64,000 nt of DNA, from the NCBI RefSeq assembly GCF_030936135.1, contig NC_082596.1, positions 2,146,155 through 2,210,154 of the forward strand, given 5' to 3'. This DNA is from Gavia stellata. Its lineage: Eukaryota; Chordata; Aves; Gaviiformes; Gaviidae. Positions 36,801 to 49,879 of this stretch are shown here, piece after piece. How positions within the stretch are numbered: position 1 is the stretch's first letter; each line of letters starts with the position of its first letter. Under the pieces are notes generated by a model. That model was not told the origin of the DNA, did not search any database, and saw nothing but the letters and a program-made list of their open reading frames with translations. The position numbers and the translations under genes are program-made.

Positions 36801-37404
36801 TTTGCTTCACCAGGATCCTTTGGGGATTTTACTTAAGGGACTGCCCTCTGTTATAAGGGTATAGAGCAATAGCAGTGTTCAGGCTCTCTGTGGAGAATTT
36901 GGCCCATAGCATGTGCCAGGTGATTTGTATTGACTGTGCTGTTGCTTTTCTCTCAGCCCCCACGTGGCTTTTAAGGCTGCAGCTGGGAGTACACATCCCC
37001 CCCTAAATCATAGCTGTAAGCTATAAACCTGTTGGCAGGACTGTAGGTTCTTCAGAGATGGTAGCCAGTGCTGTACTTTTCAGGCAGCAGGTATTAATTA
37101 AAGGTGGAGTGATGAGTGTGCTCCCTGCCAGGCTGTTTTCATAGAGGAGGGAGTGAGCAGGACTGTCTGCATGACTGTGCGTGAAGAACAGGTATGGAGA
37201 GCAGTGAAGACAGTGGCATTCATAGGGTTGAAGGAAGTAAGACTGGTGGGATTTCTTTTCTAAACCACTCTGCCTTAAGCTGTGCCAGAAAGCTAGCTAG
37301 GGGCAGTGGAACTGTGACATTGGGAAAGTCTTGATGGATTGCACCCAGGTTATCCATCCAAGACCCAGAGAGACTGGGGATGATGGTGTACTTTTGCTCC
37401 ATAT

Positions 37405-37429
37405 ATGTGTGTGTATATATATTAAAAAA
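37405..37429. repeat. TG/TA dinucleotide repeat
   Basis: A short alternating purine-pyrimidine tract (ATATGTGTGTGTATATATAT) lies next to an A run. Confidence 0.6.
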
Positions 37430-39438
37430 ATAGGCATGCAATTACTTTCCATCTCATACTCAGTTTTAGGGTTCAATGAATGAACAGACAAAAAAGGCAG
37501 CATACACATCCCCTGTGCCTGGCCCAACAGATGTAAGAGTCACTTTTCAACAAATATGCGTCTTTTCAGATAACAAAGGAGTCACTGAGCTGTTTCACAC
37601 CCCCAGTGCTTGCAGAGGTGCTGATGAGTCTGGAAAATCAACTTGCTTTTGGTCCTGGTTGGCCAGAGACCACAGAGACAAGGGGTGTTGAGCATGTGGA
37701 TAAGGGTGGCCAGGAAAAGTGAGAAGGTCTTCCAGAGCACTGCCCACCCATGTGTGTGGTGATGAGACAGTAGTCTGTGCAGGGGAAGGACAGCCTAAAG
37801 GAGCATCTTTCTCCCAAAAAGCAGATGAGTGCTGTGACCGTCAGGAGGACAAGCTCTCTCTGCAAAGGCTGGCAGTGCAGGGAAATCCTGCCTCCCTAAC
37901 CACTCTCGGAATTTTCCCCAGCACTGGTTTCACACAAGATGATGCTTAAGGAATTGACAGGCCTGAGTCTTGCAGGAAAGGCACTTTACAGTGGCTGATC
38001 GCACTCCCACAAACAGATATTGTTTTCTCTTGAAGCCTCCTTGGGGATCTCTGTGCTCATCATATGCTTTTCTGCGGACTAAAAGTGGTTGCTCCCATGA
38101 GGTGGAAGCTCTCTTACTCTGCAACAGGGCAGATAAGCTTTTGAAAACCACATTTCAGATTGTGCTGCCTTTGATTTTTCTTTCACCCCAGCCCCTGAAG
38201 TCAGCAGAGGCACCTGGGATCTCAGCAAATAAGAGATCCAAGGGAACACAAATGGCAGGAGCTGGGTGGGAACTGGGAAACGGTCCCCCACCAGAACCTG
38301 AGCAGGGGCTCAGAGAGCTCACTAGCAGATGTCAGAGGTTCATAACAAAGATATAAAATTTTTTAACTTATGGTAGGTCTTGCTTTTTGCCTAGTGACAA
38401 CAGCAGAAAGCAGTCAACGGCTTTGCACTAAATGTAACTCAGTTTCCATGGGCTCCCTTTTCTTTTGTACTGGTGTAACCTCTGCTCTCCCTGTTTACAT
38501 CGCAATTATTGCCAGTCTGGGGCAATATATGTGATGCATTTGTAAAGGTCAGGCAGGAAGCGGATGGTGTCCAAGAGGGGAGGAGACATAGTGAGCAAAT
38601 TAACACAAACACTGTGGAATTATGCATTTTCCCTTGATGGAAACAGCATGAAAAAAATCCAGAAGCACCCACTGGAGACAAAGGGGACTGGGCACCCGAA
38701 GTAGCAGAAAATCACATCTGCAAACACATCACAGTTTCTGCTCTGTCTCTTCATCTGAAATGATCCACAGAGTGCCTATTGAACTGGTAGCTCACAAATT
38801 GTTGGTGGAGGGCAATGCTGTGAGTGGCCAGCTTGCGCTGCCTTGAATGCATGGCTCAATCGCATGGAGTGGATCCTGGGGCTGACTGGAGAATCACCCT
38901 CTTGCTTTGCCAGCATGCTGCTTCCTGTAGGTTGGGTAAGAATAACTCATCTTTGAGAGTCTCCAGGCTAAATCCAGGCAATTCACTTGTTTGAAAGTGT
39001 TCCCCTATCAGTGTTTTAGCAGAGCTGCTCCTGCCAACACTCTTGAAAATGAAGACACTTGATAGAAGTGTTCAAAAAGAGCAAAACCATGACAACAGGA
39101 AGATCTTAAAATAGGAATATTTGCAAATTGTTCAGGTGGATTATTCACCATTAATTTTGCTTTGGCTTTGGCTTTCTTTTGTTCATTGCTTAAACTCTAA
39201 GAATGGTCAGGTGGAAAATACAGGTTCCAGCCTGCTCAATACCTGTTTCACAGCTGAGCAAAACCTCCTAGATATGATCATCTTGGGATAAGATGTTCCT
39301 GGAGTTCCCAAATATGCCAAATGAATGGACTAGCTTGAGTTGTACAGTAAGATCAGACTTGATACCCTGCTGAAAAGTGCAATTTTCCTTGAATTCTTCT
39401 CCTAGAAGCTGAATGAAATACATGATGGGGACCTGGTG

Positions 39439-39612
39439 AGACACTGGAATAAGCTGCCCAGGGAAGTGGTGGAGTCACCATCACTGAAGGTGTTCAAGGA
39501 ACGTGTGGACGAGGCATTGTGGGACATGGTTTAATGGGCATGGTGGTGTTAATTGATGGTTGGACTTGATGATCTTACAGGTCTTTTCCAACCTTAGTGA
39601 TTCTGTGATCCT
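39439..39612 (+). mobile_element. CR1 LINE 3' fragment
   Basis: This piece encodes the last ORF2 residues ([14 protein letters not shown], then [19 protein letters not shown]) and continues through the 3' UTR with GATGATCTTACAGGTC. It ends in ATTCTGTGATCC. It is about 170 bp and strongly 5'-truncated. Confidence 0.9.
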
Positions 39613-42600
39613 AGACTCACCGAAACCCACTGGAGAAAGATTGAGAGAACAAATAAAAAGTGGAAAAAAGCCAGTGGGTACATATATATAGGAACCATTC
39701 TGGAATACCTTTAGCAGAGCCAGGATATACAGAGCAGAAGAAGGATTGAAAAGGGGCAATTTTTGTATGTGGTCTGGGACCCTTTCTCATTTTTTGTGAC
39801 CTCGGCTACCCAAATGATCTGTCTGAAAAATGTGCCAATAGGCATATTAATTATGGGTCAGCTGCACAGGGCCATGTAATCATAGCTGGTCTTATTCAGC
39901 ATTCCTCAATAGCCTATCCCAAAGCATTTCAGTGAGGAGATAAGGCTCACAAGGGGAAGGAATATTGTTTATGAGACCAACAGATTCAGCTGGAGAACAC
40001 TGTTGAGCTCTCAGGCACAGAAGCCCCTCATTAGGTCTGAAACCGAAGCAGCCGGCTTGAACATAAGTACAGCTGAGAGTAAAGTTGCTCTAAGTTATCT
40101 TCATGGTGTTAATTGGTGAGATAATTTGAGAGGAAAAGCATCTTGCACTTGTGGAGCAAGCAGGTGTGTTGGTAGGGCTGGTAAGTGATAAGGTCATTAC
40201 CCTGCAGGATAGAGAGACAGAAGAGAAGCAAATCAAGTGTTATTCTGCATTATATACACTGGGAAATTGAGGAACAGAGCAGTAAAAAATTTGCCTAAGG
40301 TCACCCCACTGGCAGTAACAAAGCTGAGAATAAAACTGAGAATCTTGAAGCTCAGTCCATGGATCCTGGGATTTCCCTGAAATAATTGTAGCACAGTCAC
40401 CATCAGTGTGAGTAACGGAACAGAAAAGGAATTCTTGGCAGGGGACGTTGGGCCATATAGGAGAGGACTCTCAGGAGCTGCAGCAGGGAATGTTGTTCCC
40501 TAATAACGCTCCTTTGGTCTGATGCTTCTGGAGTGGGACCAATTTCCTAACTCACACTAACACGTGAATGGTTGGACATTTCCTGAGCTGGGGATGAGGG
40601 TCTGAATCTGGGACTCCTTTTTATATTTGTTATTCAATGCAATGTTCTCTCCTTCACATTCAGGATTCTGCCTAGTGCCCTCATCTCCTAGTGTGACCAA
40701 CATCCCCTGCACGGCAGATCCTGCTGTACCTTCCTTACTGGGTGTGTGATAACATAATCCTGCAGAGCCTGACCCAAAGACTGGAGGGCAGCTCCAACCA
40801 TGCTGACATGTCTCTGAGTATGAAAATGTTAACCGTCATGATATGGTGTTGTACTGGAGACAATAATTGCTCCCCCTAACATCTGGCCATACTGGTTCCA
40901 GTTCTAGGGTTACCTTGACTGGCGTTAGCTCAGGCATCTGTGCTTCTCTGCATGGTAGAAATGTGCTTTTTCATCCTTTTCAAACTTTTGTTCACATGAC
41001 TGTTTCATGAAGAAATTGTCCTTGTTAGCCCAGTGCACTGTCTACCTTCCTCATCTTCAAGGTACTTCAGGCATGAAGTTCACCAGAATTGAATCAGGTA
41101 GCGTCTCAATGCCAGCCCAGTGGGAGTAAGCACCATTACCCCAAGATGAGAAGCCAAGGAGCTAATAGTGTGGGAGAAAGAACTTCCTTCTTGTCCTCTA
41201 TTCAGGGAGCTTAGGGTGGAAATGTGGTGTATGCTCACCAGGGACATTGCTTTGCAGCTGTCCTTTTGTACCACTCTTCATAAGCTTTCATCACGAGTCA
41301 GTCCTGATTTAGCTTTTACAGAGAAATCTGCTGCCAGTTGAAGAATTAATTGCACTGGAGGCTTTCAACAACCTGTGCATTAATGAGCCAGAATTCAGAT
41401 ATTCATGACTTAATGAGAAACACAGTAAAAGGGCTGACCATGGGCTTCAGGCAATTCTGCATTGAACGGAGGAAGCATTTGCTCTTGGTTAGGACATTAA
41501 TACAGGGAGGATAGAGGAGAGTGGCTTGTCACCATCTGTCAGTTCAACCTGGAGCACGGCCAGGAGAGCCAGGCAGTTAATTAGAAATAAGAGCTGCTTC
41601 CTTTCACAGACATATATATGTGTTTATTTATAGCCATGTGTGTATATTGCCATTAGTGGAAGTATCTCTTTCCTTTCTAATTAGATGAGCCAGCCAGAAT
41701 TTTGTTGGATGATATTAGCTCTGGAGAACTTGCTCAGCCACATCAATCTACCTTTGCTCTTCATGAGCGCTAGGACAAGCTTAGGGAAACACAGCACTAC
41801 AGCAAGGGGTGATGTAACACCCAGGTAGCTTGCTCTTTTTGAATGGGCTTCAAGAGAATAACATTAGACCGAGAGAGGAAAGCCATCATCTGTGTTACAG
41901 GATTTATTCTTCTTGCTGGCATCAACAGCAGATTGTCTTCTCCTGACATGTTCAATAAGCAATAACTGCAAATGTGCCTTGCTAGCAGATATCACCTCCT
42001 TCTCCCAGATGTTCATGTTGTATCCAACCAGCCATCTGGGGTAGCCACTCCTGGAGGGAAAGGAGCTCCTTCCCAGGCCATCAGAATCCAGGTGATGAAA
42101 ACAGAAAGGCTGTGAAACTTCAGATAACCAGACATCTAGCAGGACTGGCCATGCTCTGCAGACCTAGGGCAAACTTTCAGTTGTCCTATGAACAAAATAT
42201 GCTTATCCATAAACAGTGGGTCCTGACAGAAGTCCTCTTTGTGGATTTCGTATCAAGGGTTTACAGGGTTGCTATTTCTAACTCTCCATACAGTTTTGGG
42301 TGACCAAACAGAACATGCATCTGCCCAGAAATCACTTCATTTTGTGGTCTGACATCACTAGTTAAAAGCAGAGATGAAGGTAGATTTCCTTTTAAGCTGT
42401 GAGGACGTCCACATGCTCTTAAAGCTCTTGTTTCCAGCTGAGACAGACACCAGCGTGTAGTAGCAGCGTGGATGTGAATGTGTTGTCCTACCAGGACTCC
42501 AGCATCTGCTGTAGATGGGCACAGGTTTCTTCTGGACCCTGCACTGAATCAGCCAGTGTCCTGCAGAAGTCTTGGCTGACTGTGGTAATCTCAGGTTGCA

Positions 42601-42652
42601 CAAGATGCCAGAAAAATAATCTTTTTTTAGCAAAAGTCTTTGGTTCCTTCGG
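39613..42652. other. No supported gene apart from the MIR at 40240
   Basis: No exon is recognised. 41300-41450 is rich in TTAATTG/ATTAATGA motifs and free of repeats. Confidence 0.5.
40240..40362 (+). repeat. MIR-like ancient SINE remnant
   Basis: CTGGGAAATTGAGGAACAGA, then ATTTGCCTAAGGTCACCCCA and GGCAGTAACAAAGCTGAGAA closely track the MIR core and 3' half. It is the best MIR match in the window. Confidence 0.7.
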
Positions 42653-42782
42653 GAGGTGTTCAAGGAACATGTGGACGTGGCATTGTGGGACATGGTTTAG
42701 TGGGCATGGTGGTGTTAGTTGATGGTTGGACTTGATGATCTTACAGGTCTTTTCCAACCTTAGTGATTCTGTGATTCTGTGA
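42653..42782 (+). mobile_element. CR1 LINE 3' fragment
   Basis: The piece starts within GAGGTGTTCAAGGAAC and runs through the 3' UTR (GGACTTGATGATCTTACAGG) to two ATTCTGTG units at the end. It is about 130 bp, the same subfamily as the copies at 39439, 49488 and 53576. Confidence 0.9.
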
Positions 42783-45700
42783 ACCACACTCAGTTCTCCT
42801 TAGCCATAGGAGCATCTCTGAGAGGAGAAAAGGCAGCAGCTGGTCTCAGAAGATTTATTCTTGTTCCTGATGAATGACCTCATCTTTTCTTTCTCACTGA
42901 CCTCAACCAAACACCAGAGAGTTTAAATTTCTTCTGTCTCACCCTGCACTTGACCATATCCCTATGTCCCTAGGGTTGTGATCCTCCTCCCAACTCCTCC
43001 TTGTTGCTTTGCTCTTTCTCCTCCTTATGATGACTTCCTTTCTGCATGGAGAACCTTCCAGTGCACCTCTCCCAGCAGGTTCCCAGGTGCATCCTTGTCA
43101 GGAAAACTGCTTTGTTTTTTTGGTAAATGACTCCCAGAAGAAATACAACATGAAGAAGTGATTATACTGAGAAGGAGGAAAGAGTATACATGGAACTGGT
43201 TTGCAGGGACTGTCTGCAAGGCCTGTTTGTGGGCTGTGAAGTCTAAAGAGTCTGTTTTTTCTAACAAGCAGATGAAGCCCCAGACAGATGTTTAACATTC
43301 AAAGGAAGCAAGTCTCCATCCTTCTGCTTCTAGCAGACATCAGTGTGTGCACATAGATAAGAGATGAGCTAAGGTTCACAGCTCACTTATGGAATGACTC
43401 ATCCCCTTAATTACATCCCTTTAATTACAAATTAGCCTCCTTGACCTTTTCTTCTTGCTTTCTCCTGAGTGCCACAGCACAGTCTGATCTCTGTGCTGCC
43501 AAAAGCAGAAGTAAGCGATGTCTCTTGGTGGAAATGCCGTTCGAGCTGTGGCCACACAGTCGTCTCCCTTAACCCCATGAGTTATGCCAAAGAAGCCCCT
43601 TCTTCTTGAGAAGGTCTTTGTGACTTAGAGAGGGGTGAAAAACCCAAAGATAAAGTCACCACCTAAACCTGCAGAAGGAAGAAAAAAAGCCTTTCAAATG
43701 AAGATACTTAGATCTGAGCATAAAAACTTGAAAGACTGGGAAGACTGAAGACCTAGTGCTGGCATTCCTGGACTGATTTACTGTTATGCTGTTATGCTAT
43801 CTCTTTTGAGGTCCGTGAAACTCTATTGAAAGCAGTGATGTTACTCTGACACAGATCTGGAATAATTAAGCCTTATTCAGCATGAATATTGCAGAAGTAG
43901 AAATGCTTCTTGGCAAGAGCAGACATGGAATCCAACCAGGAGACCTCCAGAAAAGGAAGGGTAAACTGTTTCTAAAAATGGCAGTTCCTTGGCAGAAGTA
44001 AATATGGGAAGTGGAGATTACCTGTGAATTTCTTTACTTTAGAACATCAAAGTCTTCAGGAACAGAAGTTCCTAAAAAGGAGAAAACATAATTTGCAGCT
44101 ATTCGCCTTTATTCATCAGTGAATTTTTGAAATTTTCTACTCTGCTAGAGTGTTTGGAATAAGACCAGATTCGCCCACTCTGTGCTGACATTTAACTCAT
44201 CCCATTATATATATTACGCCACCATTCCAACTTTATCTAGGATATAATGTAAGGAACATCTACACAGATTTAGAAAATACAGATTCGTATATACTTATTT
44301 ATAACAGTACATATATTTATAATTATTTTCATTGTGAAGAAAGTTTAGCACACAGTAGGACAACAATGGCCTCTTCAGCTATATAAAAATGGCATGAAAA
44401 GCTCTTTCCTCCTCAGTGAAAAATTTCCCCAACTGCTCAGGGAAAGTTGCATTCGTTTTTTTAAAAAAACAAAAGCTGTAAAATGGAAATGTTTTGTTTC
44501 TAACAATTGATTCCAGTTTAAAGTTACTTTTTCTTTTATTGTAAAAAGTATACTTGAGAAGAAGATGTAACATTTCCTATAATGTTGAACGATACACACG
44601 CTCCAGGACAAGACTTACTTTTAATTAGCCTTTTTGGTTTGGCCTTCAGATTTGAAAGCTGAATTATTTTTCTAAATTCCCTTGGAAAACCAAAAGCATC
44701 ACTTGTTTTCAAAGCTCAAATGTCTCATTTGTATCACTGCATGGAAAGCGGCACATTAGCATCCCAGGTAGGATAAAGCCCCGGTTTTGTGGTCACTCCT
44801 AATGGAGGGAGAGCTGGTCCGTTCCTCAACCAGCCTACAGTTTGACCTGAGAAGCAGGACATGGAGCTGGGAAGAGTACCAAGGCTCATGTAGAGACAAA
44901 GTGACATGTTTGCTCCTCAGATGCTCTTTCAGGATCCAAGCTCTGGTGTCTAAGCCCACAGCTGCAATGCAGCAGGGAGGTGAGACTTGTGGGCCGACTT
45001 GATTAAGTAGACCCAGTCAGCCCTGAGCTCATGGTAGCGATGGGCTGGCATCACCCTCACAGGGTGGGAGCTGTGTGGAGTACCATCCATCTGAAAACAG
45101 CTGGAGTTAGGAGAGATCATAAGATGACAAGATGAAAGACAGTGCTATTTGGAAGGAGTTTCTTTCCGAGGAAAAACAAAGGGTGAGAGACAAAGATCCC
45201 ACCTGTGGAACATGGCCAAAGGGATAAGTGGGAGAAGTTTTCAAAGGTTCACACCAAATTACTGCAGATTTTCCCATGATGAGAGCTGACTGAGGTGAAT
45301 GAATTCCCATGGGCTTTCTTTCTGTTCTGCAAATCACCCCATTCTGCTGTTTGCAAATGTCCTCACCATCAGGGTGAATGAGAGACTGAGGTATGGTTGG
45401 CTATGCAACTGAAATCATCCCACACTAAGTGCCAACCAGATGGGAAATAACTCAGTGTTTACCAGGAAGCAAGTGGGAAATTCCACCTTACATAAGAGGC
45501 CTTTTGCCATCCTCCAGAGAGCTCCTCATGACCTACTTTACTTGGGATTGTCACTGGAACTATTCAAAGAACTTCATACACATGTCTTGATTTGCAAGTT
45601 GAAAAGAAAAGAACAGGAACCTTGCTTTCTTTCTTACTGCACATTGCATAAAGCTTTAATAGCGAGTAATAGCTTACATGGGTTTGATTTTATTACACTT

Positions 45701-48700
45701 AAATGGGTAATTCTCATGTCTCCAACTGTGCCCAGGAGGACTGAATAGAACAGAAGTGACTGTGCCACAGTACAAATGGGTCTTTGAATTCCTCTTAGAT
45801 TCCCATGGCCTGGATTGTATTTAATAAGTCATGCACAGTAAATACAACCAAGAGACGTGAGGAGATTCATTAATACTTGCAAGGCACTCAGGTGCCACCT
45901 TTGTGAATAACAGAGGAGAACACTACAGACAGAATATGGGAAAAAATGCCCTGCTTATGTCTCTACCCCTCCCCTTGCTCATTAACGAAGAATGCTCCCT
46001 ACCACTAGAGATCCCCAGACATAGCTAATGAACCAAAGCAAGCAAGTTCTAATTTTATCCCTGCTTGCTTGTGACAGGCAGACATAAGGTTGCATCTGAA
46101 AGTTGACATCCCTAGCCCTGTCTTTGATGATGGTTTGTACCATTGCAATGCCTGCTGGCTGCAGGGCAGAGATTTCTTACGGTATGCCTCAAGCCTTGCC
46201 ACGATGGAAGAGCCAAACAGCAGTGCATTGCGAACACTTTGGGAGGGCAACATGGGGACTGTTCAGCTGGCCATTTGGCCGAGAGACATGACTGTGCCAG
46301 TTTGGTGGCAGAGACAGCCTGGAACTCTTGCACCCCGTAGCTATCCTAGAGTTATTTTCACTCTACTCCTCCCTTTCTGGGTGATGTGGAGTATGGAGAC
46401 ATCTGAAGCGAGTATCTCCTATGCAGTCCCGATCTTGCTGCATCATATTTCAATGTCTTGTTAATATTCTCAAACTTAATCCAAATTCCACCCCTGCTTC
46501 TTAATCTGTCCTCATTGAATTCAAGGCCTTGCACAGTCTCTTCTGCCAGTGAAGGCAGCCTTTTCCTCCCTTTCACTGGGGTCTCTCCAAAATCTGGCTC
46601 CATACAACTTTATGGAGTGAATAGCTACCTGCAATGCCCTTTTGGCCTTTAAAAAATATCAAATAACCTACCTCAGATGACCCCAGTTTCTCAGTGTGCC
46701 TTAGAGAAAGCTATGGAAGTTTTCTAGGAAGCTCAGTAGCATCAACTGGCCTGAGCTGGGGAGCTGGCTTGATAGGACAGGGTCTTGACCCTCCCACAGA
46801 TGATTTGTGCAACTCCACTCTCATGAAGCTGCTACAGTTACTTAAGATCAGATATTGGAGCCTTTGGAGTCTGTTTAGCAATGCAAAGAAGGAATTACAG
46901 TGCCTTGTTTAACACTTTTAAATGGTTAATATGTCACTGCTGACAGCTGAATAAATTGTTAACTAATATGCAAATCGGCAGGTCTCCTAGATCCATCTGA
47001 AAAACCTTGTCTCAAAGTGTTTGTAATGCATGATGTGCACTTCAATGTTTGCAGCACATTTCGTACCAGTCATCATCTGCTTGCCCTTTATAAACAGAAC
47101 TGCTGTTAAACCATGACCTGTTTCACGCTGGCTTTGTCTACAACAGTAAATTAAAAAGTGCCAGGGTATGTTGCAAGGTGCTGGAAATGGATTTTTTCAC
47201 CCCATTGGATTGCTAGCATCCTCTTGGGCCAACTACCACACTCCCTGACAACTCCTGAGCACAAGTGGGGATGCACCCAGAGTCAGGGACTGAACGCAGT
47301 TGCAGTTCAGAAGTGGCCACTTTATTTTGGAGGGTAAGAGAGAAATAGCATAGATGTGGCTTGTTCCATGCCTGGCAGTCAGTGCCAGAAAATATTCCTT
47401 AACTGAAAAATACAGAGGTAGCCACTGACTGTTAAGCAACAGCTAGATGGAGGGAGCTGGGGATAGTAAATAAAAGACATGGATCAGCTTCAGAGTTGTG
47501 GCCAAGGTATCAAATGTCCTGTTGTTTTCAATAGTGACTCCTGCTTGACCATCAATCAGGCATTTTTCATGGGCTGTATCATTTCCCATCCTTTCTCTCT
47601 TTCGTGTTGAGTTCCCCAACCAGGAGGAATCAGCTGCCCAGAGCACTCTTATTGATTATATGCAACATTTCCTGATCCTATTACTTCTGCTCTTCTCACA
47701 GGGATTCCTGGAGCTTTGAGCTTTTAAACAGGATATATCACCAGCTAAGAATCCATGTAGCTCCTTGGGAAAAGGACAGAATGCCTTGTTTACTATTATT
47801 GATATTTTTGAGCCTTTGGGTAACAAGGACAGACAGGCAACATTCAGGGGGGGGAAAAAAACAAAAAAGAAAAAATCATGAGTCCCATATAAAGGCCTGT
47901 CAACAAAAATCCAGCTCTAACAGATGCTCTTTCCTCCCTTGTCCTTCTGCATTTCCCTTTGTCACATATAGCAAACTTTTCCATGTGTCCTGCACCCATG
48001 CTGGGTGGTACTTCAGGGAGATGAAATTGTTTAATTAATGTCACTAATACCCTAGTTTGCAAAACAACAAGAGATTTGCACTTACTGAGGTTGCAAAGCT
48101 ATGCTGGGGTTTTAATTTCCTATTTTTCTCCTGGTTAATGGGAATTTGGACACTTCAATCCCTCAAAGACTTCTGAGGTTGTTCCTTCAGTATTTTGTAT
48201 GTCTCAGCAGTGCGCGTGGGGCCTCCAAAATATGCAGTAAATCAGCACCATCCCTGAAGCACTTGCAACAACTGAAGGAGATTCAGCAAGGCTGCAATGT
48301 ATTTATTGTTCTAATTTAAATCTCACCAGACTATATCAATTTTACCCCTTATACACCATCAGCTTCCTACCAGTCTCCACCTCCTTACGTGATCCTTTGC
48401 AGCATTTCCAGGATTACACCAGTCAATTGGAGATGCGCTAAGGGTTCAACACACCACCTCATGTCCATCGCACAGCCCATCCTTGGTATTTGGATTCATC
48501 ACTGCGACTTTTCCCTTGATACCTTGCCTCTCCTACAAGGCTCTGGTCCAAGACTCTCTGAAGTACCGTTTGCCAGAGCTGTATTTCTGTAGATGTTGCA
48601 AGAGACACAGGGAACTGAATCACAGTTACATGACAAGAGATGGCCTGCTTAGCCTAAAGTTATTTTTATAGACAGGGAATATGTACAAACGAAGGATGAA

Positions 48701-49423
48701 GTCATATTTCACATTTGCCAGCAGTTTGTCGCCTGTGATCATTTTAGCACTTGCATCCTTGGTATGTTTTATGTGGTTTCTATTTTAGTCTCGGAGGCAG
48801 CAGTTTTATTTATTTTATCAGGTGGATTTAGTCAAAAGCTTGGAAACCGCAGATCAAACAACATGTACGTAAAACTGGGCTTTCCTGGAGGGTTGCGGAT
48901 CTCTATCCATAGAACTTGCAGTGTGTCACTGAAAGGAGTGTCTCTCCCGGTATTTCTCAGCTGTTAGAGCTGTGAGAGTATAAATAAGCGATGAAAAAGC
49001 ATCTCGTTGCTATTAATAATAATAATATGGAAACTGTGTCACTGAGTCTCAACTGTGGGAGCTGCAGCCACCAAAATGTAACCCTTACTGCCTGTCAAAT
49101 ATTGTTTTAAAATGGATGTGGTTCCTTTGCACTCTCCTGATAGCCAATTACTGATGTTGACCAGAGCCCCTGTAAACTTGGATATTTCATCCAAAGCTTT
49201 GACGATACTTTACAGAAGAAATTAATTGATTACAATCCAATGCGCTGGCCAGGCCTAGGAAATCTCTTTGTCAGACCCTGGTCTCATTTGGAGCCATTGA
49301 ATACTATGAAATTACAAATAATGAATCATGCTCCATCCCAATTTGGACCAAAATGTAAAACTTTCATCTACTTTTACTCAGGGTCTCGCTGAAGTAGTTC
49401 TGTCAAAAATTGAAGTTATTAGT
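42783..49423. other. No supported gene
   Basis: Overlapping frames at 46005-46464 on both strands lack family motifs. 46905-47150 includes the octamer ATGCAAAT (46968-46975) in a unique-looking block, and 48690-48960 is similar in character. Confidence 0.5.
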
Positions 49424-49484
49424 GGTTAATCATTTCTAATGGTTAATAATTTCTAATGATTTCTAATGGTTAATCTTTTCTAAT
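49424..49484 (+). repeat. 17-bp tandem repeat (GGTTAATAATTTCTAAT)n
   Basis: Three full units start at 49424, 49441 and 49468, with a partial GATTTCTAAT unit at 49458-49467. The array ends four bases before the 5' boundary of the CR1 copy at 49488. Confidence 0.8.
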
Positions 49485-49487
49485 TAA

Positions 49488-49879
49488 CTGGGGTTGTTCA
49501 GTCTGAAGAAGAGGAGGCTGAGGGGAGACCTTATTGCTCTCTACAACTACCTGAAAGGGGGTTGCAGAGAGGTGGGTGTTGGCCTCTTCTCCCAAGTGAC
49601 TAGCGACAGGACAAGAGGAAATGGCCGCAAGTTGCGCCAGAGGAGGTTCAGGCTGGATATTAGGAAAAATGTCTTTATGGAGAGAGTGGTGAAACACTGG
49701 AACAGGCTGCCCAGGGAGGTGGTGGAGTCACCATCACTGGAGGTGTTCAAGGAACGTGTGGATGAGGCATTGTGGGACATGGTTTAATAGGCATGGTGGT
49801 GTTGGGTTAATGGTTGGGCTTGATGATCTTACAGGTCTTTTCTAACCTTAGTGATTCTGTGATTCTGTGATTCTGTGAA
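49488..49879 (+). mobile_element. CR1 LINE 3' fragment
   Basis: An open frame at 49494-49787 encodes the C-terminal CR1 segment: [20 protein letters not shown], then [24 protein letters not shown] and [11 protein letters not shown] with a natural stop. The 3' UTR follows and ends in three ATTCTGTG units. The 5' truncation falls at CTGGGGTTGTTCAG, directly after a 17-bp tandem repeat array. Confidence 0.93.

Larger units (their letters stand above)
32501..39438. other. No supported gene; unique-looking blocks
   Basis: No exon is recognised. The blocks at 32570-32760, 33070-33220 and 34380-34600 are free of repeats and have the balanced, motif-rich look of conserved non-coding DNA, though conservation cannot be seen from one sequence. 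The 159-codon minus-strand frame at 34146-34625 has no family motif. Confidence 0.45.

Noticed and set aside
38439..38681. Minus-strand frame with a signal-peptide-like start (MHNSTVFVLICSLCLLPSW)
   Set aside because: The following residues show no Ly6 or other cysteine pattern, there is no TATA box or convincing donor site, and hydrophobic stretches arise easily by chance.
46005..46464. Cluster of overlapping open frames on both strands, longest 124 codons
   Set aside because: No family motif, and frames on both strands compete. Composition alone is a sufficient explanation.
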